DNA of 6,837 nucleotides from Chloroflexota bacterium (GTDB lineage: Bacteria; Chloroflexota; Anaerolineae; Anaerolineales; JACQED01): the NCBI GenBank assembly GCA_016200785.1, contig JACQED010000617.1, forward strand, positions 1-6,837, written 5' to 3'. The notes below the pieces were generated by a model, which saw nothing but the letters and a program-made list of their open reading frames with translations, was not told where the DNA came from and did not search any database. Shown here piece by piece: positions 1-5,677 of this stretch (positions are counted from its first letter, which is position 1; every line of letters begins with the position of its first letter). The position numbers and the translations under genes are program-made.

Positions 1-504
1 CCGCGCAAGAACGTCTCCGCCATCCTGCGCGCGGTTGCTCAAGTTCGCCGGCGTATCCCCGTTCGCTTCCTGCAAGTGGGCGGGCAATTTCGCGCGGAGG
101 AGCGAGCGATCATCCGCGAAGAGAGTCTCGCGCATTGTGTGACTCAACTCCCGTTCGTCGCCCGCGAAGATTTGCCCGCGCTGTATGCCGCCGCCGACGC
201 GCTCGCCTTTCCTTCGTTCTACGAAGGCTTCGGCTTGCCGCCGCTCGAAGCGATGGCTTGCGGCACGCCGGTGGTGTGTTCCAATGCGGCGTCTCTGCCC
301 GAAGTCGTCGGCGAGGCGGCACTGCTCGTGGAAGCGCGTGACTCTCAAGGGCTGGCCGCGCGTCTCACTCAAGTGCTGGCAGACCCGACTCTCGCCGGGT
401 CGCTTCGCGCCCGTGGGATCGCTCGCGCCCGCCAGTTCAACTGGCAGCAAGTCGCCCGCCAGACAATGGCCGTATATCAGAAGGTCGCCGAGACGATTCG
501 CTAG
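1..504 (+). CDS. GT4-family glycosyltransferase, C-terminal domain (5' end outside window)
   Basis: This is the 3' part of a retaining GT-B glycosyltransferase, a cytoplasmic enzyme that moves a sugar from a nucleotide-sugar donor to a growing glycan. The frame is open from base 1, so the gene starts upstream; the GTG at 76 is an internal valine, not a start. The translation opens with PRKNVSAILRAV, matching the first helix of the donor-binding Rossmann domain. It continues through LQVGG and the ADALAFPS strand to the hallmark E-x7-E motif in FYEGFGLPPLEAMACGTPVV (glutamates at window codons 75 and 83), then the ASLPEVVG loop and a closing helix. Roughly the N-terminal half of a usual 360-400-residue protein is missing. 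It resembles the enzyme at 3276-4382 most closely in this window, including the shared EGFGLP and EAMACGTPV segments, so the two are probably paralogues. Donor and acceptor cannot be told from sequence. It ends in TAG, 12 bases before the next gene. Confidence 0.95.
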   Translation, partial: PRKNVSAILRAVAQVRRRIPVRFLQVGGQFRAEERAIIREESLAHCVTQLPFVAREDLPALYAAADALAFPSFYEGFGLPPLEAMACGTPVVCSNAASLPEVVGEAALLVEARDSQGLAARLTQVLADPTLAGSLRARGIARARQFNWQQVARQTMAVYQKVAETIR

Positions 505-506
505 GC

Positions 507-512
507 AAGGGG
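507..512 (+). promoter_or_regulatory. Ribosome binding site for the TTG-started membrane protein
   Basis: AAGGGG lies just after the preceding stop codon and 4 bases before TTG 517 (6 bases if only AAGG is counted). It supports TTG as the start. The next in-frame ATG, at 565, falls inside the first membrane helix and has no purine-rich site before it. Confidence 0.5.
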
Positions 513-516
513 TCAA

Positions 517-2142
517 TTGTCGGCATCATGGTTTTCCCGGCAGATCGGTATCAGGCTGGCCGTTATGATCCTGCTATCGGCGGGCCTTGCCCTGCGCCTC
601 GTGTTGATTGCCCGGCCAATTGACGACCTGATCACCCTCACGCTGAATGACGACGCCTTCTATTACTTCAAAATCGCCCAGCACATTCTTGCCGGGCACG
701 GCGCGTCATTCGACGGCGTCAACTTGACGAACGGCTTCCACCCGTTGTGGCTCTTATTCTCGGTGTTGAGTTTCTGGCTGTTCGGCGGCCAAGGCGACTT
801 CCCCATTCACGCTCTGCTGGCCCTGAGCGCGCTGGCCGACGTGCTGACCGGTTTCGTCGTGTACAAAATTGTCAGTGGTATCACTGGAAAGGTGGCTGGC
901 GCGTTGCTGGCTCTCGCCATCTGGTGCCTCCATCTGCGTCTGATATTCATCGCCATCAACGGAATGGAGACGGCGTTGAACGCGCTTCTCGTGGCGCTGT
1001 CATTGCTTCTCTTCTTTCGCCTCGAACGGGACAGCCCGACTCGGGCGCGGCCGTATCTGCTGACGGGAATCGTGTGGGGGTTGACCCTGCTGGCCCGAAC
1101 CGATAACATCATGCTGATCGTGATTCTACTCGGCGGTCTTTTGCTCCGACGGCATGAGGTACGCCGGGTGGCGGCGGCAAGCGTGACTGCCACTGCTTTG
1201 ATCCTGCCATGGACCATCTGGAGCTTGCTCACATTCGGCACGATAGCGCAGGCCAGCGGCTGGGCGGGGCCGATGGTGATGCGCGCAGAATTCGTGAGAC
1301 AGCATTCGGGAAACGACCTTCTGCCGGCCCTGATCCAATTCATGGCCGGAGCATTGTTCTACGGCTTCACGCGCCTGTACCTGTTGTTTCCCATCCGGGC
1401 AGCGTGGGCGGACGGTGGTTGGCTGTTGACGACGGCGGCGTTCGGAATCTGGTTGTGGCGTCGCTACGACATGCGATCGAGAGAAATGGCGAGCCAGCCC
1501 GCCTTTCTCCCGGCGGTGATTTGCCTGACGTGGATTTCGGTCTTCATCTCGGCGCACGTGTTATTTCGCTGGGGAACACGGCCCTACTACGCCTATTCGA
1601 TCGCGCCAGCCATTTACGTCGTGACCGGAATAGTTGCCACCTGGCTCACGACCCGCGCTCTGACAAGACCCGAACGAGCCGGCCTTTACGCTCTGGGCGG
1701 AGTCCTGTTCGTACTGGGCATTATCGCAAACATAGATTTCCTCGGCAGACCGCACAACGATCATCAGCGCGAGATGCTGAAAGCGGCATACTGGCTGCGC
1801 GACAACACTGCGCCCGAGGCTGTGATCGGCTCATATAACGCCGGCCTCCTGGCCTATCGATCCTCCCGACGGGTCGTCAATCTTGACGGCGTGATCAATA
1901 ACGCCGCTTATGAGGCCATTGCCAGCGAAACGATGGCAGAGTATGTCGCTCGCTCGAAGATCGACTACATTGCCGATTTCGTTTTGAATGGCCCCGACGA
2001 CTTGTTCGGGGCATACTACTGGAAGGCCAAGCCGGACTACCGCGTGGTGTATGACAGCGACATGAGCGGTTATGATTTCCGCTATTACCAGGCGCGCGAC
2101 TACGTCGTCGTCGCGTTGAGCCGCCGAGCGCAGAGTCGTTAG
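517..2142 (+). CDS. Polytopic membrane protein, candidate GT-C-type glycosyltransferase
   Basis: This is a 541-residue integral membrane protein. About 11-13 hydrophobic helices span residues 12-406, for example near 12-32, 98-118, 124-146, 178-211, 218-239, 329-349, 356-378 and 388-406. A soluble domain follows at about 410-541. After helix 1 comes LNDDAFYYFKIAQHI (residues 43-57), with Asp45-Asp46 in the first external loop. GT-C glycosyltransferases carry their catalytic acidic residue there and use polyprenyl-phosphate sugars on the outer face of the membrane. TNGFHPLW (71-78) looks like a second conserved loop. The C-terminal part holds GSYNAGLLAYRSSRRVVNLDG (438-458), which probably folds outside the cell. 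Placement among GT4 genes suggests it adds a sugar to, or modifies, the same surface glycan. A flippase or polymerase is less likely given the DD loop and the large C-terminal domain. The start is TTG 517, the first start codon after the previous stop. The specific family is not identified. Confidence 0.87.
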   Translation: MSASWFSRQIGIRLAVMILLSAGLALRLVLIARPIDDLITLTLNDDAFYYFKIAQHILAGHGASFDGVNLTNGFHPLWLLFSVLSFWLFGGQGDFPIHALLALSALADVLTGFVVYKIVSGITGKVAGALLALAIWCLHLRLIFIAINGMETALNALLVALSLLLFFRLERDSPTRARPYLLTGIVWGLTLLARTDNIMLIVILLGGLLLRRHEVRRVAAASVTATALILPWTIWSLLTFGTIAQASGWAGPMVMRAEFVRQHSGNDLLPALIQFMAGALFYGFTRLYLLFPIRAAWADGGWLLTTAAFGIWLWRRYDMRSREMASQPAFLPAVICLTWISVFISAHVLFRWGTRPYYAYSIAPAIYVVTGIVATWLTTRALTRPERAGLYALGGVLFVLGIIANIDFLGRPHNDHQREMLKAAYWLRDNTAPEAVIGSYNAGLLAYRSSRRVVNLDGVINNAAYEAIASETMAEYVARSKIDYIADFVLNGPDDLFGAYYWKAKPDYRVVYDSDMSGYDFRYYQARDYVVVALSRRAQSR

Positions 2143-2148
2143 GCATAC

Positions 2149-3279
2149 GTGGCAGACACGTCGCGCCCGCTTCCCATTTTGCTGGTCGATCACGCCCCGG
2201 TCTTCGGCGGCGTCGAGGCGATGCTGTGCGATCTCGTAACCGCCATCGATCGCGCGCGGTTTCAGCCGATTGTCGTCGCCGATCCGCACAGCCCGGCTGC
2301 GGAAAGATTCCGGCAAACAGGCGCGCAGGTGCGAACGCTCCCGTTGCTTCAACTCAAAGGCCAGTTCATGGCTGGCGCGCGTCTCGTTCAATCGGCTCTC
2401 GCCCTCGCCGGACTCGCCAGGCGCGAATCTGCCGCGATCATCCACACCTTTACGGCGCGCACGCACGTCGTCGGCGCGCTGGCTGCGCGGCTCGCCGGCG
2501 TGCCCAGCCTCTGGCGTCTCAACGACGACACACTGCCTCTCTCTCTGGCACGCCCGCTCAGTCACATTCCCCGGCGCATTGTCGCCGTATCCGGTTTTCT
2601 CGCTGGACGATACCAGTCGCTGGCCGCGCCGATGACGGTCATTCCTGATGGTGTTCCTCTACCTGGTGAGGCGGCCCGCCCGGAGACGGCCCACCGGGCC
2701 GTCTCTACAATTACTCACGCCGCTCGGCTCGTGCGCTGGAAAGGCCAGGCGGTTTTCATCCGCGCAATGGCCGAGGTCGCGCGCCGCGTACCCGAAGCGC
2801 ACGGCGAGATCGTCGGGGTTTGGTCGGAGGCTGACAACCGGCCCGGCATGTTGGCCGGCGGCGAGCCGTACCACCGCGAACTTCTCGCCCTCGCCGAATC
2901 ACTGCGCCTGGGCAAGTCGCTGACCTTTGACGGCTTTCGCGAACGCTCGGAACTCTTCGCCAATTCCACCCTCACCGTTCACTCGTCGCTCCTCCCCGAA
3001 CCCTTTGGCCGGACGATCCTCGAAGCGATGGCCGCCGGCCTGCCGGTGATCGGGACGCGCGCCGGGGCGGTGCCTGAGATCATCGTCAACGGCGTCACCG
3101 GGAGACTCGTTCCCGCAGGCGACGCACCGGCGCTGGCTGAGGCGATCGTCGCGCTTCTTCGCGACTCCGAGCGCCGCCGGGTGATGGGGGAGGCGGGTCG
3201 AGCGCGGGCGCGGGATCATTTCTCACTTGAAGAAATGGCGCGGCGATTCGAGCAGGCCTGGCTGGAGGCAATCGGGTGA
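2149..3279 (+). CDS. GT4-family glycosyltransferase carrying a palindrome in its interdomain linker
   Basis: This is a complete 376-residue GT-B enzyme, probably cytoplasmic and acting in surface-glycan assembly. The N-terminal Rossmann domain (1 to about 165) opens with ILLVDHAPVFGGVEAML, whose Gly20-Gly21 loop contacts acceptor or donor in this family, and includes IIHTFTARTHVVG and RRIVAVSGFLAG. The C-terminal domain runs from about 189 (THAARLVRWKGQ) through an unusual VGVWSEADNRPGMLAGGEPY stretch to the E-x7-E motif EPFGRTILE (Glu284, Glu292). It ends with GVTGRLVPAGDAPALAEAI, typical of GT4 proteins. The linker between the two domains (residues about 168-188) contains translated DNA of a near-perfect palindrome. 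The start is GTG 2149, 6 bases after the previous stop; it has no strong ribosome binding site, which suggests translational coupling. It overlaps the next gene by 4 bases. Sugar specificity cannot be predicted. Confidence 0.95.
   Translation: MADTSRPLPILLVDHAPVFGGVEAMLCDLVTAIDRARFQPIVVADPHSPAAERFRQTGAQVRTLPLLQLKGQFMAGARLVQSALALAGLARRESAAIIHTFTARTHVVGALAARLAGVPSLWRLNDDTLPLSLARPLSHIPRRIVAVSGFLAGRYQSLAAPMTVIPDGVPLPGEAARPETAHRAVSTITHAARLVRWKGQAVFIRAMAEVARRVPEAHGEIVGVWSEADNRPGMLAGGEPYHRELLALAESLRLGKSLTFDGFRERSELFANSTLTVHSSLLPEPFGRTILEAMAAGLPVIGTRAGAVPEIIVNGVTGRLVPAGDAPALAEAIVALLRDSERRRVMGEAGRARARDHFSLEEMARRFEQAWLEAIG
2683..2705. repeat. Perfect palindrome (10-bp stem, 3-base loop) inside a coding sequence
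   Basis: The left arm GAGACGGCCC (2683-2692) is perfectly complementary to the right arm GGGCCGTCTC (2696-2705), around the loop ACC. It encodes about residues 179-186 of the 2149-3279 glycosyltransferase, in the linker between its two Rossmann domains. From memory, palindromes of the form TAGAGACG...CGTCTCTA are scattered in multiple copies through some Chloroflexota and cyanobacterial genomes, and the right flank here continues as TACAA in that manner. The hairpin is a direct observation; membership of a repeat family is inference. Confidence 0.8.
3264..3268 (+). promoter_or_regulatory. Shine-Dalgarno GGAGG for the GTG at 3276
   Basis: GGAGG lies 7 bases upstream of GTG 3276, within the last codons of the preceding gene. 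It fixes the downstream start at the GTGA overlap and implies coupled translation. Confidence 0.75.
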
Positions 3280-4382
3280 AAGTCGCATTCGACGGACGAA
3301 CGATCGCCGACCGCTACCCGGGCATCGGGCGCTACGCCTTCGGATTGGCGCGGGCGCTGGCGGCGTACACTGAGGTGACGGTGATCTCAAACCCGGCGGA
3401 GGAAAACTCGCGCCATGATCTCTCGCAGATTTCCGCCCACCTGTTGCCATTGCTGGCACGCCCCGGCTCGCTGGATCAGCACCGCTTTATCCCGGCAGCC
3501 GTCGGCGCGACGGACGCGAGTGTGTACCACGCGCCGTATTTCCTGCTGTATCCGTCTCCGACCTTCATGCCGCTGCCGTGCCCCAGCGTCGTCACATTCT
3601 ACGATCTGATCCCGTTATCTTCGGCGGCTGGATTCTCCTTCATGGGGCGGTGGATGATCCGTTTCAGCCATCGCCAGGCCGGCGAAGATGCGGCGCAGAT
3701 CATCGTCCTCAGCCGGGCGGCACGCGATTCATTCGTGGCGAAACTGAGCCTCGATTCACGCAAGATCGTCATCATCCCACCGGGGATTGATTCTCACTTT
3801 CGCCCGCGCTTGCGGAATGAAGTGAAGGCCCTCCGTGCCCGCATCGGCTTGCCTGATCGTTATCTGCTGTACGTCGGCACGAACCGGCCGCACAAGAATC
3901 TCCCGCGCCTGATGGAAGCCTTCGCCCGATTGCCCGCAGAGACGCCGCCGCTCATCGTCGCCGGAGCCGAAGACCGGCGCTACCCTCAAGCCCGTCGCGC
4001 TGTTGAGGCATTTGGACTGGCCGATCGTGTTCGCTTCCTCGGCGCGGTTGCCGAGGCCGATCTTCCGGCGCTGTATTCTGGTGCAACACTGTTTGTATTT
4101 CCATCGCTCGTCGAAGGCTTCGGCTTGCCAGTTGTCGAAGCGATGGCGTGCGGCACGCCCGTGGCGTGCTCGAATGCCCCCGGTCTGGAAGAAGCGGGCG
4201 GCGCGGCGGCGGTCAGATTCGATCCGACGAACAGCGCATCGGTCGCGGAGACACTTTCACGAATTCTGGAAGATGCCGGAGAGCGGGACGAAATGCGACG
4301 ACGAGGAATCGAGCACGCCGCGTCGTTCTCGTGGGAGCGCGCGGCGGAGGCCACGCTCAGGGTTTACGAGGCGGTGGCGTGA
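3276..4382 (+). CDS. GT4-family glycosyltransferase (mannosyl/rhamnosyl-type group 1)
   Basis: This is a complete 368-residue GT-B glycosyltransferase with every expected motif. MKVAFDGRTIADRYPGIGRYA forms the first strand and the G-I-G-R-Y loop common in O-antigen and exopolysaccharide mannosyl- or rhamnosyltransferases. VYHAPYFLLYP and TFYDLIPL (107-114) follow, and then IIVLSRAARDSF at the end of the N-domain. IIPPGID (167-172) leads into the linker and the donor domain. There, LYVGTNRPHKNLPRLMEAF (198-216) carries the Arg/Lys residues that bind the nucleotide diphosphate. EGFGLPVVE (Glu280, Glu288) is the E-x7-E motif, and FSWERAAEATLRVYEAVA is the usual closing helix. Unlike its two downstream and upstream neighbours with linker inserts, the linker here is of ordinary length. 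The start is GTG 3276, inside the GTGA overlap with the previous stop and preceded by GGAGG. It overlaps the next gene in the same way at 4379-4382. Mannose or rhamnose transfer is a family-level guess only. Confidence 0.96.
   Translation: MKVAFDGRTIADRYPGIGRYAFGLARALAAYTEVTVISNPAEENSRHDLSQISAHLLPLLARPGSLDQHRFIPAAVGATDASVYHAPYFLLYPSPTFMPLPCPSVVTFYDLIPLSSAAGFSFMGRWMIRFSHRQAGEDAAQIIVLSRAARDSFVAKLSLDSRKIVIIPPGIDSHFRPRLRNEVKALRARIGLPDRYLLYVGTNRPHKNLPRLMEAFARLPAETPPLIVAGAEDRRYPQARRAVEAFGLADRVRFLGAVAEADLPALYSGATLFVFPSLVEGFGLPVVEAMACGTPVACSNAPGLEEAGGAAAVRFDPTNSASVAETLSRILEDAGERDEMRRRGIEHAASFSWERAAEATLRVYEAVA
4368..4371 (+). promoter_or_regulatory. Shine-Dalgarno GAGG for the GTG at 4379
   Basis: GAGG ends 7 bases before GTG 4379, the same spacing as at the preceding junction. 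It supports the start at the second GTGA overlap, where the translated product immediately reads MNILHIYKDYTPVLGG, the family's normal N-terminus. Confidence 0.6.
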
Positions 4383-4600
4383 ATATCCTACATATTTACA
4401 AAGACTACACCCCCGTCCTCGGCGGCATCGAGAACCACATCCGGGCGCTGGCTGAGGCGCAGGCGGCGGCCGGGCACATCGTCTCGGTGCTGGTGACGGC
4501 GCAGGGATCGGAGAGCAGCGTCGGGACTCTCAATGGCGTCACGGTGCGTCGAGCCGGGAGGCTGGCGACCGTCGCCTCCACGCCCCTCAGTCTCGCCTAG
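4379..4600 (+). CDS. N-terminal fragment of the interrupted GT4 glycosyltransferase
   Basis: This is a 73-residue product if translation ends at TAG 4598. It contains only the first strand, the glycine loop TPVLGGIENHIRALAEA (11-27) that in GT-B enzymes helps bind the acceptor and shape the active site, and strands 2-3 up to RLATVASTPLSLA. It cannot be catalytic alone because the donor domain lies beyond the stop. The start GTG lies within the GTGA overlap with the upstream gene and has a GAGG ribosome binding site, so this part is very likely translated. Confidence 0.6.
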   Translation: MNILHIYKDYTPVLGGIENHIRALAEAQAAAGHIVSVLVTAQGSESSVGTLNGVTVRRAGRLATVASTPLSLA

Positions 4601-4606
4601 CCGCCC

Positions 4607-5626
4607 ATGTTGGCCGGGCTTTCGCCCGACATCACGCACCTGCACTTCCCATATCCGATCGGCGAGATAAGTCAGTTGCTGCTCAATCGGGGCCGCACGG
4701 TGATCACTTATCACAGCGACGTGGTGCGTGGCAGTCAGCAACTCATCCTGCGGCTGTATCGGCCTCTCATGCGCCTCGTCCTCCGCCGCGCCGCGCGTAT
4801 CGTCGTCACCAGCCCCAATTACATCGTCTCTTCGCCTCACCTTCGCCGCATGGCCGATCGCTGCGTCGTCGTGCCTCTCGGAGTTGACCTACGTAGGTTT
4901 CAGCCGGAATCAGTCGTCAGGCCCACAGGGCTGCTTCGCAATCATCAGTCGTCAGTCATCAGTCGTCAGCCTTCAACATTCAACAATCAACAAATCGCAA
5001 TTGGCAATCTGCAATCGAAAATCAGCAATCAGCAATCAATTCTCTTCCTCGGTCGCCTGCGATACTACAAAGGTCTCGACACGCTCATCCACGCGATGCA
5101 GGAGATCAACGCGCGATTGATCCTCGGCGGCGACGGGCCGATGCGGGCGGAATGGGAAGCGCTGGCGCAAAGAATTGGCGTGGCCGATCGCGTGACCTTC
5201 GTCGGCGAATTGCCCGAGGCTGAGTTGGCGGCGTTCTATCATTCCGGCGACCTGTTCGTGCTTCCCGCCAGCGCGCGGTCCGAAGCCTTCGGCACGGTTT
5301 TGCTCGAAGCGATGGCGTCGGGCCTCGCGTGTGTCACGACCGAACTCGGCACGGGCACGTCCTACGTCGTGCAGGATGGCGTGACGGGCCTCGTCGTTCC
5401 ACCGCATAGTTCGCGCGCGCTGGCAGACGCGATCAATCGCCTTCTGGCCGACGACGAACTACGAACGCGGATGAGTCAGGCAGGGCTGGCAAGAGCCAAG
5501 CGGGAGTTTGCGTTGGAAAAGATGGTCGAGAAGGTGGAGGCCGTGTATCGGTGGGCGAGGGCGAATTTGGTCAACGAATATGAAACGAATAAACGAATGC
5601 AGGTCGCAGCGGCGGAGACGAGATAA
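4607..5626 (+). CDS. C-terminal portion of the interrupted GT4 glycosyltransferase, with repeat-derived linker and tail
   Basis: This is a 339-residue open frame if counted from ATG 4607. That ATG has no visible ribosome binding site and is more likely an internal Met of the interrupted gene. The N-domain remainder includes ITHLHFPYPIGE, VITYHSDVVRGSQQL and IVVTSPNYIVSSPHLRR, then VVPLGVDLRRF (88-98). Residues about 101-144 are a Gln/Asn/Ser-rich stretch encoded by 7-base repeats. The donor domain resumes at ILFLGRLRYYKGLDTL (145-160), with LILGGDGPM and the E-x7-E motif SEAFGTVLLE (Glu226, Glu234). HFPYP, the YHSD motif and RLRYYKGLD are characteristic of one common GT4 subgroup in polysaccharide clusters. 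The last residues, about NEYETNKRMQVAAAETR, come from another short repeat and extend the usual C-terminus. Without residues 1-73 the glycine loop is missing, so a product starting here would probably be inactive. Confidence 0.75.
   Translation: MLAGLSPDITHLHFPYPIGEISQLLLNRGRTVITYHSDVVRGSQQLILRLYRPLMRLVLRRAARIVVTSPNYIVSSPHLRRMADRCVVVPLGVDLRRFQPESVVRPTGLLRNHQSSVISRQPSTFNNQQIAIGNLQSKISNQQSILFLGRLRYYKGLDTLIHAMQEINARLILGGDGPMRAEWEALAQRIGVADRVTFVGELPEAELAAFYHSGDLFVLPASARSEAFGTVLLEAMASGLACVTTELGTGTSYVVQDGVTGLVVPPHSSRALADAINRLLADDELRTRMSQAGLARAKREFALEKMVEKVEAVYRWARANLVNEYETNKRMQVAAAETR
4944..5041 (+). repeat. Array of about fourteen 7-base repeats inside a coding sequence
   Basis: Consecutive 7-base units stay in register from 4944 to 5041: ATCAGTC, GTCAGTC, ATCAGTC, GTCAGCC, TTCAACA twice, ATCAACA, AATCGCA, ATTGGCA, ATCTGCA, ATCGAAA, ATCAGCA twice, ATCAATT. 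The loose consensus is NTCNNCA/NTCAGTC. A related ATCAGTCGTCAG stands upstream at 4909-4920. The stretch is AT-richer than its surroundings and encodes a Gln/Asn/Ser-rich linker in the interrupted GT4 gene without breaking the frame. Comparable heptamer arrays (short tandemly repeated repetitive sequences) are known in cyanobacteria; assignment to that class is inference. Confidence 0.85.
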
Positions 5627-5677
5627 GGCTCGGCTTGACTACGGTCTATTCGTTTATTCGTTCTCCATTCGTTGACC
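5569..5677. repeat. 30-base inverted repeat joining the 3' ends of two convergent genes
   Basis: Arm 5569-5598 and arm 5648-5677 are complementary at 26 of 30 positions. GGTCAACGAAT pairs with ATTCGTTGACC and ACGAATAAACGAAT with ATTCGTTTATTCGT; mismatches are confined to the five central bases. The 49 bases between them hold the end of the plus-strand gene, its TAA, the intergenic bases and the minus-strand stop. The left arm codes for NLVNEYETNKRM and the right arm (minus strand) for STNGERINE, so both proteins end in repeat-encoded residues. It could fold in either transcript and act as a weak bidirectional terminator, but it has no GC-rich stem with a T-tract. Confidence 0.8.

Larger units (their letters stand above)
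4379..5626 (+). pseudogene. GT4 glycosyltransferase gene interrupted by an in-frame TAG
   Basis: Read through TAG 4598-4600 (codon 74), the frame from GTG 4379 to TAA 5624-5626 makes one continuous GT4 enzyme of about 415 codons with both Rossmann domains. Before the stop the protein reads MNILHIYKDYTPVLGGIENH...RLATVASTPLSLA; after it, PPMLAGLSPDITHLHFPYP continues in the same frame. This is the expected order of strands for the family, so nothing but the stop is out of place. TAG is a normal stop in this cluster (ends at 504 and 2142), so reassignment of the codon is unlikely. A recent nonsense mutation or a base-call error is the simplest explanation; suppression cannot be excluded. Each half is described separately. 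Confidence 0.8.

Noticed and set aside
76..78. GTG 76 as the start of the first glycosyltransferase.
   Set aside because: The frame is open to base 1 and the upstream codons encode normal GT4 donor-domain sequence, so this is an internal valine.
807..1343. A long open frame on the minus strand opposite the membrane protein.
   Set aside because: It lies entirely opposite a well-supported gene, its translation is rich in Arg/Ala/Ser with no recognisable motif, and such antisense frames are common in GC-rich DNA.
1831..2565. A 244-codon minus-strand open frame spanning the junction of two plus-strand genes.
   Set aside because: The translation is low-complexity and charged, has no domain-like pattern, and would overlap the ends of two convincing genes.
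4598..4600. Genetic-code reassignment of TAG.
   Set aside because: TAG also ends the reading frames at 502-504 and 2140-2142, with new genes starting a few bases later, and at the minus-strand stop at 5646-5648.
4887..4898. A perfect 12-bp palindrome, ACCTACGTAGGT, just upstream of the heptamer array.
   Set aside because: A 12-bp palindrome is expected about 1.7 times by chance in a window of this size (6837/4096), and it lies within coding DNA for DLRRF. No operator role is supported.
4944..5041. The heptamer array as a CRISPR array or iteron-type replication origin.
   Set aside because: Units are directly adjacent with no spacers, only 7 bases long, degenerate, and lie inside a coding frame; no Cas or replication gene is near.
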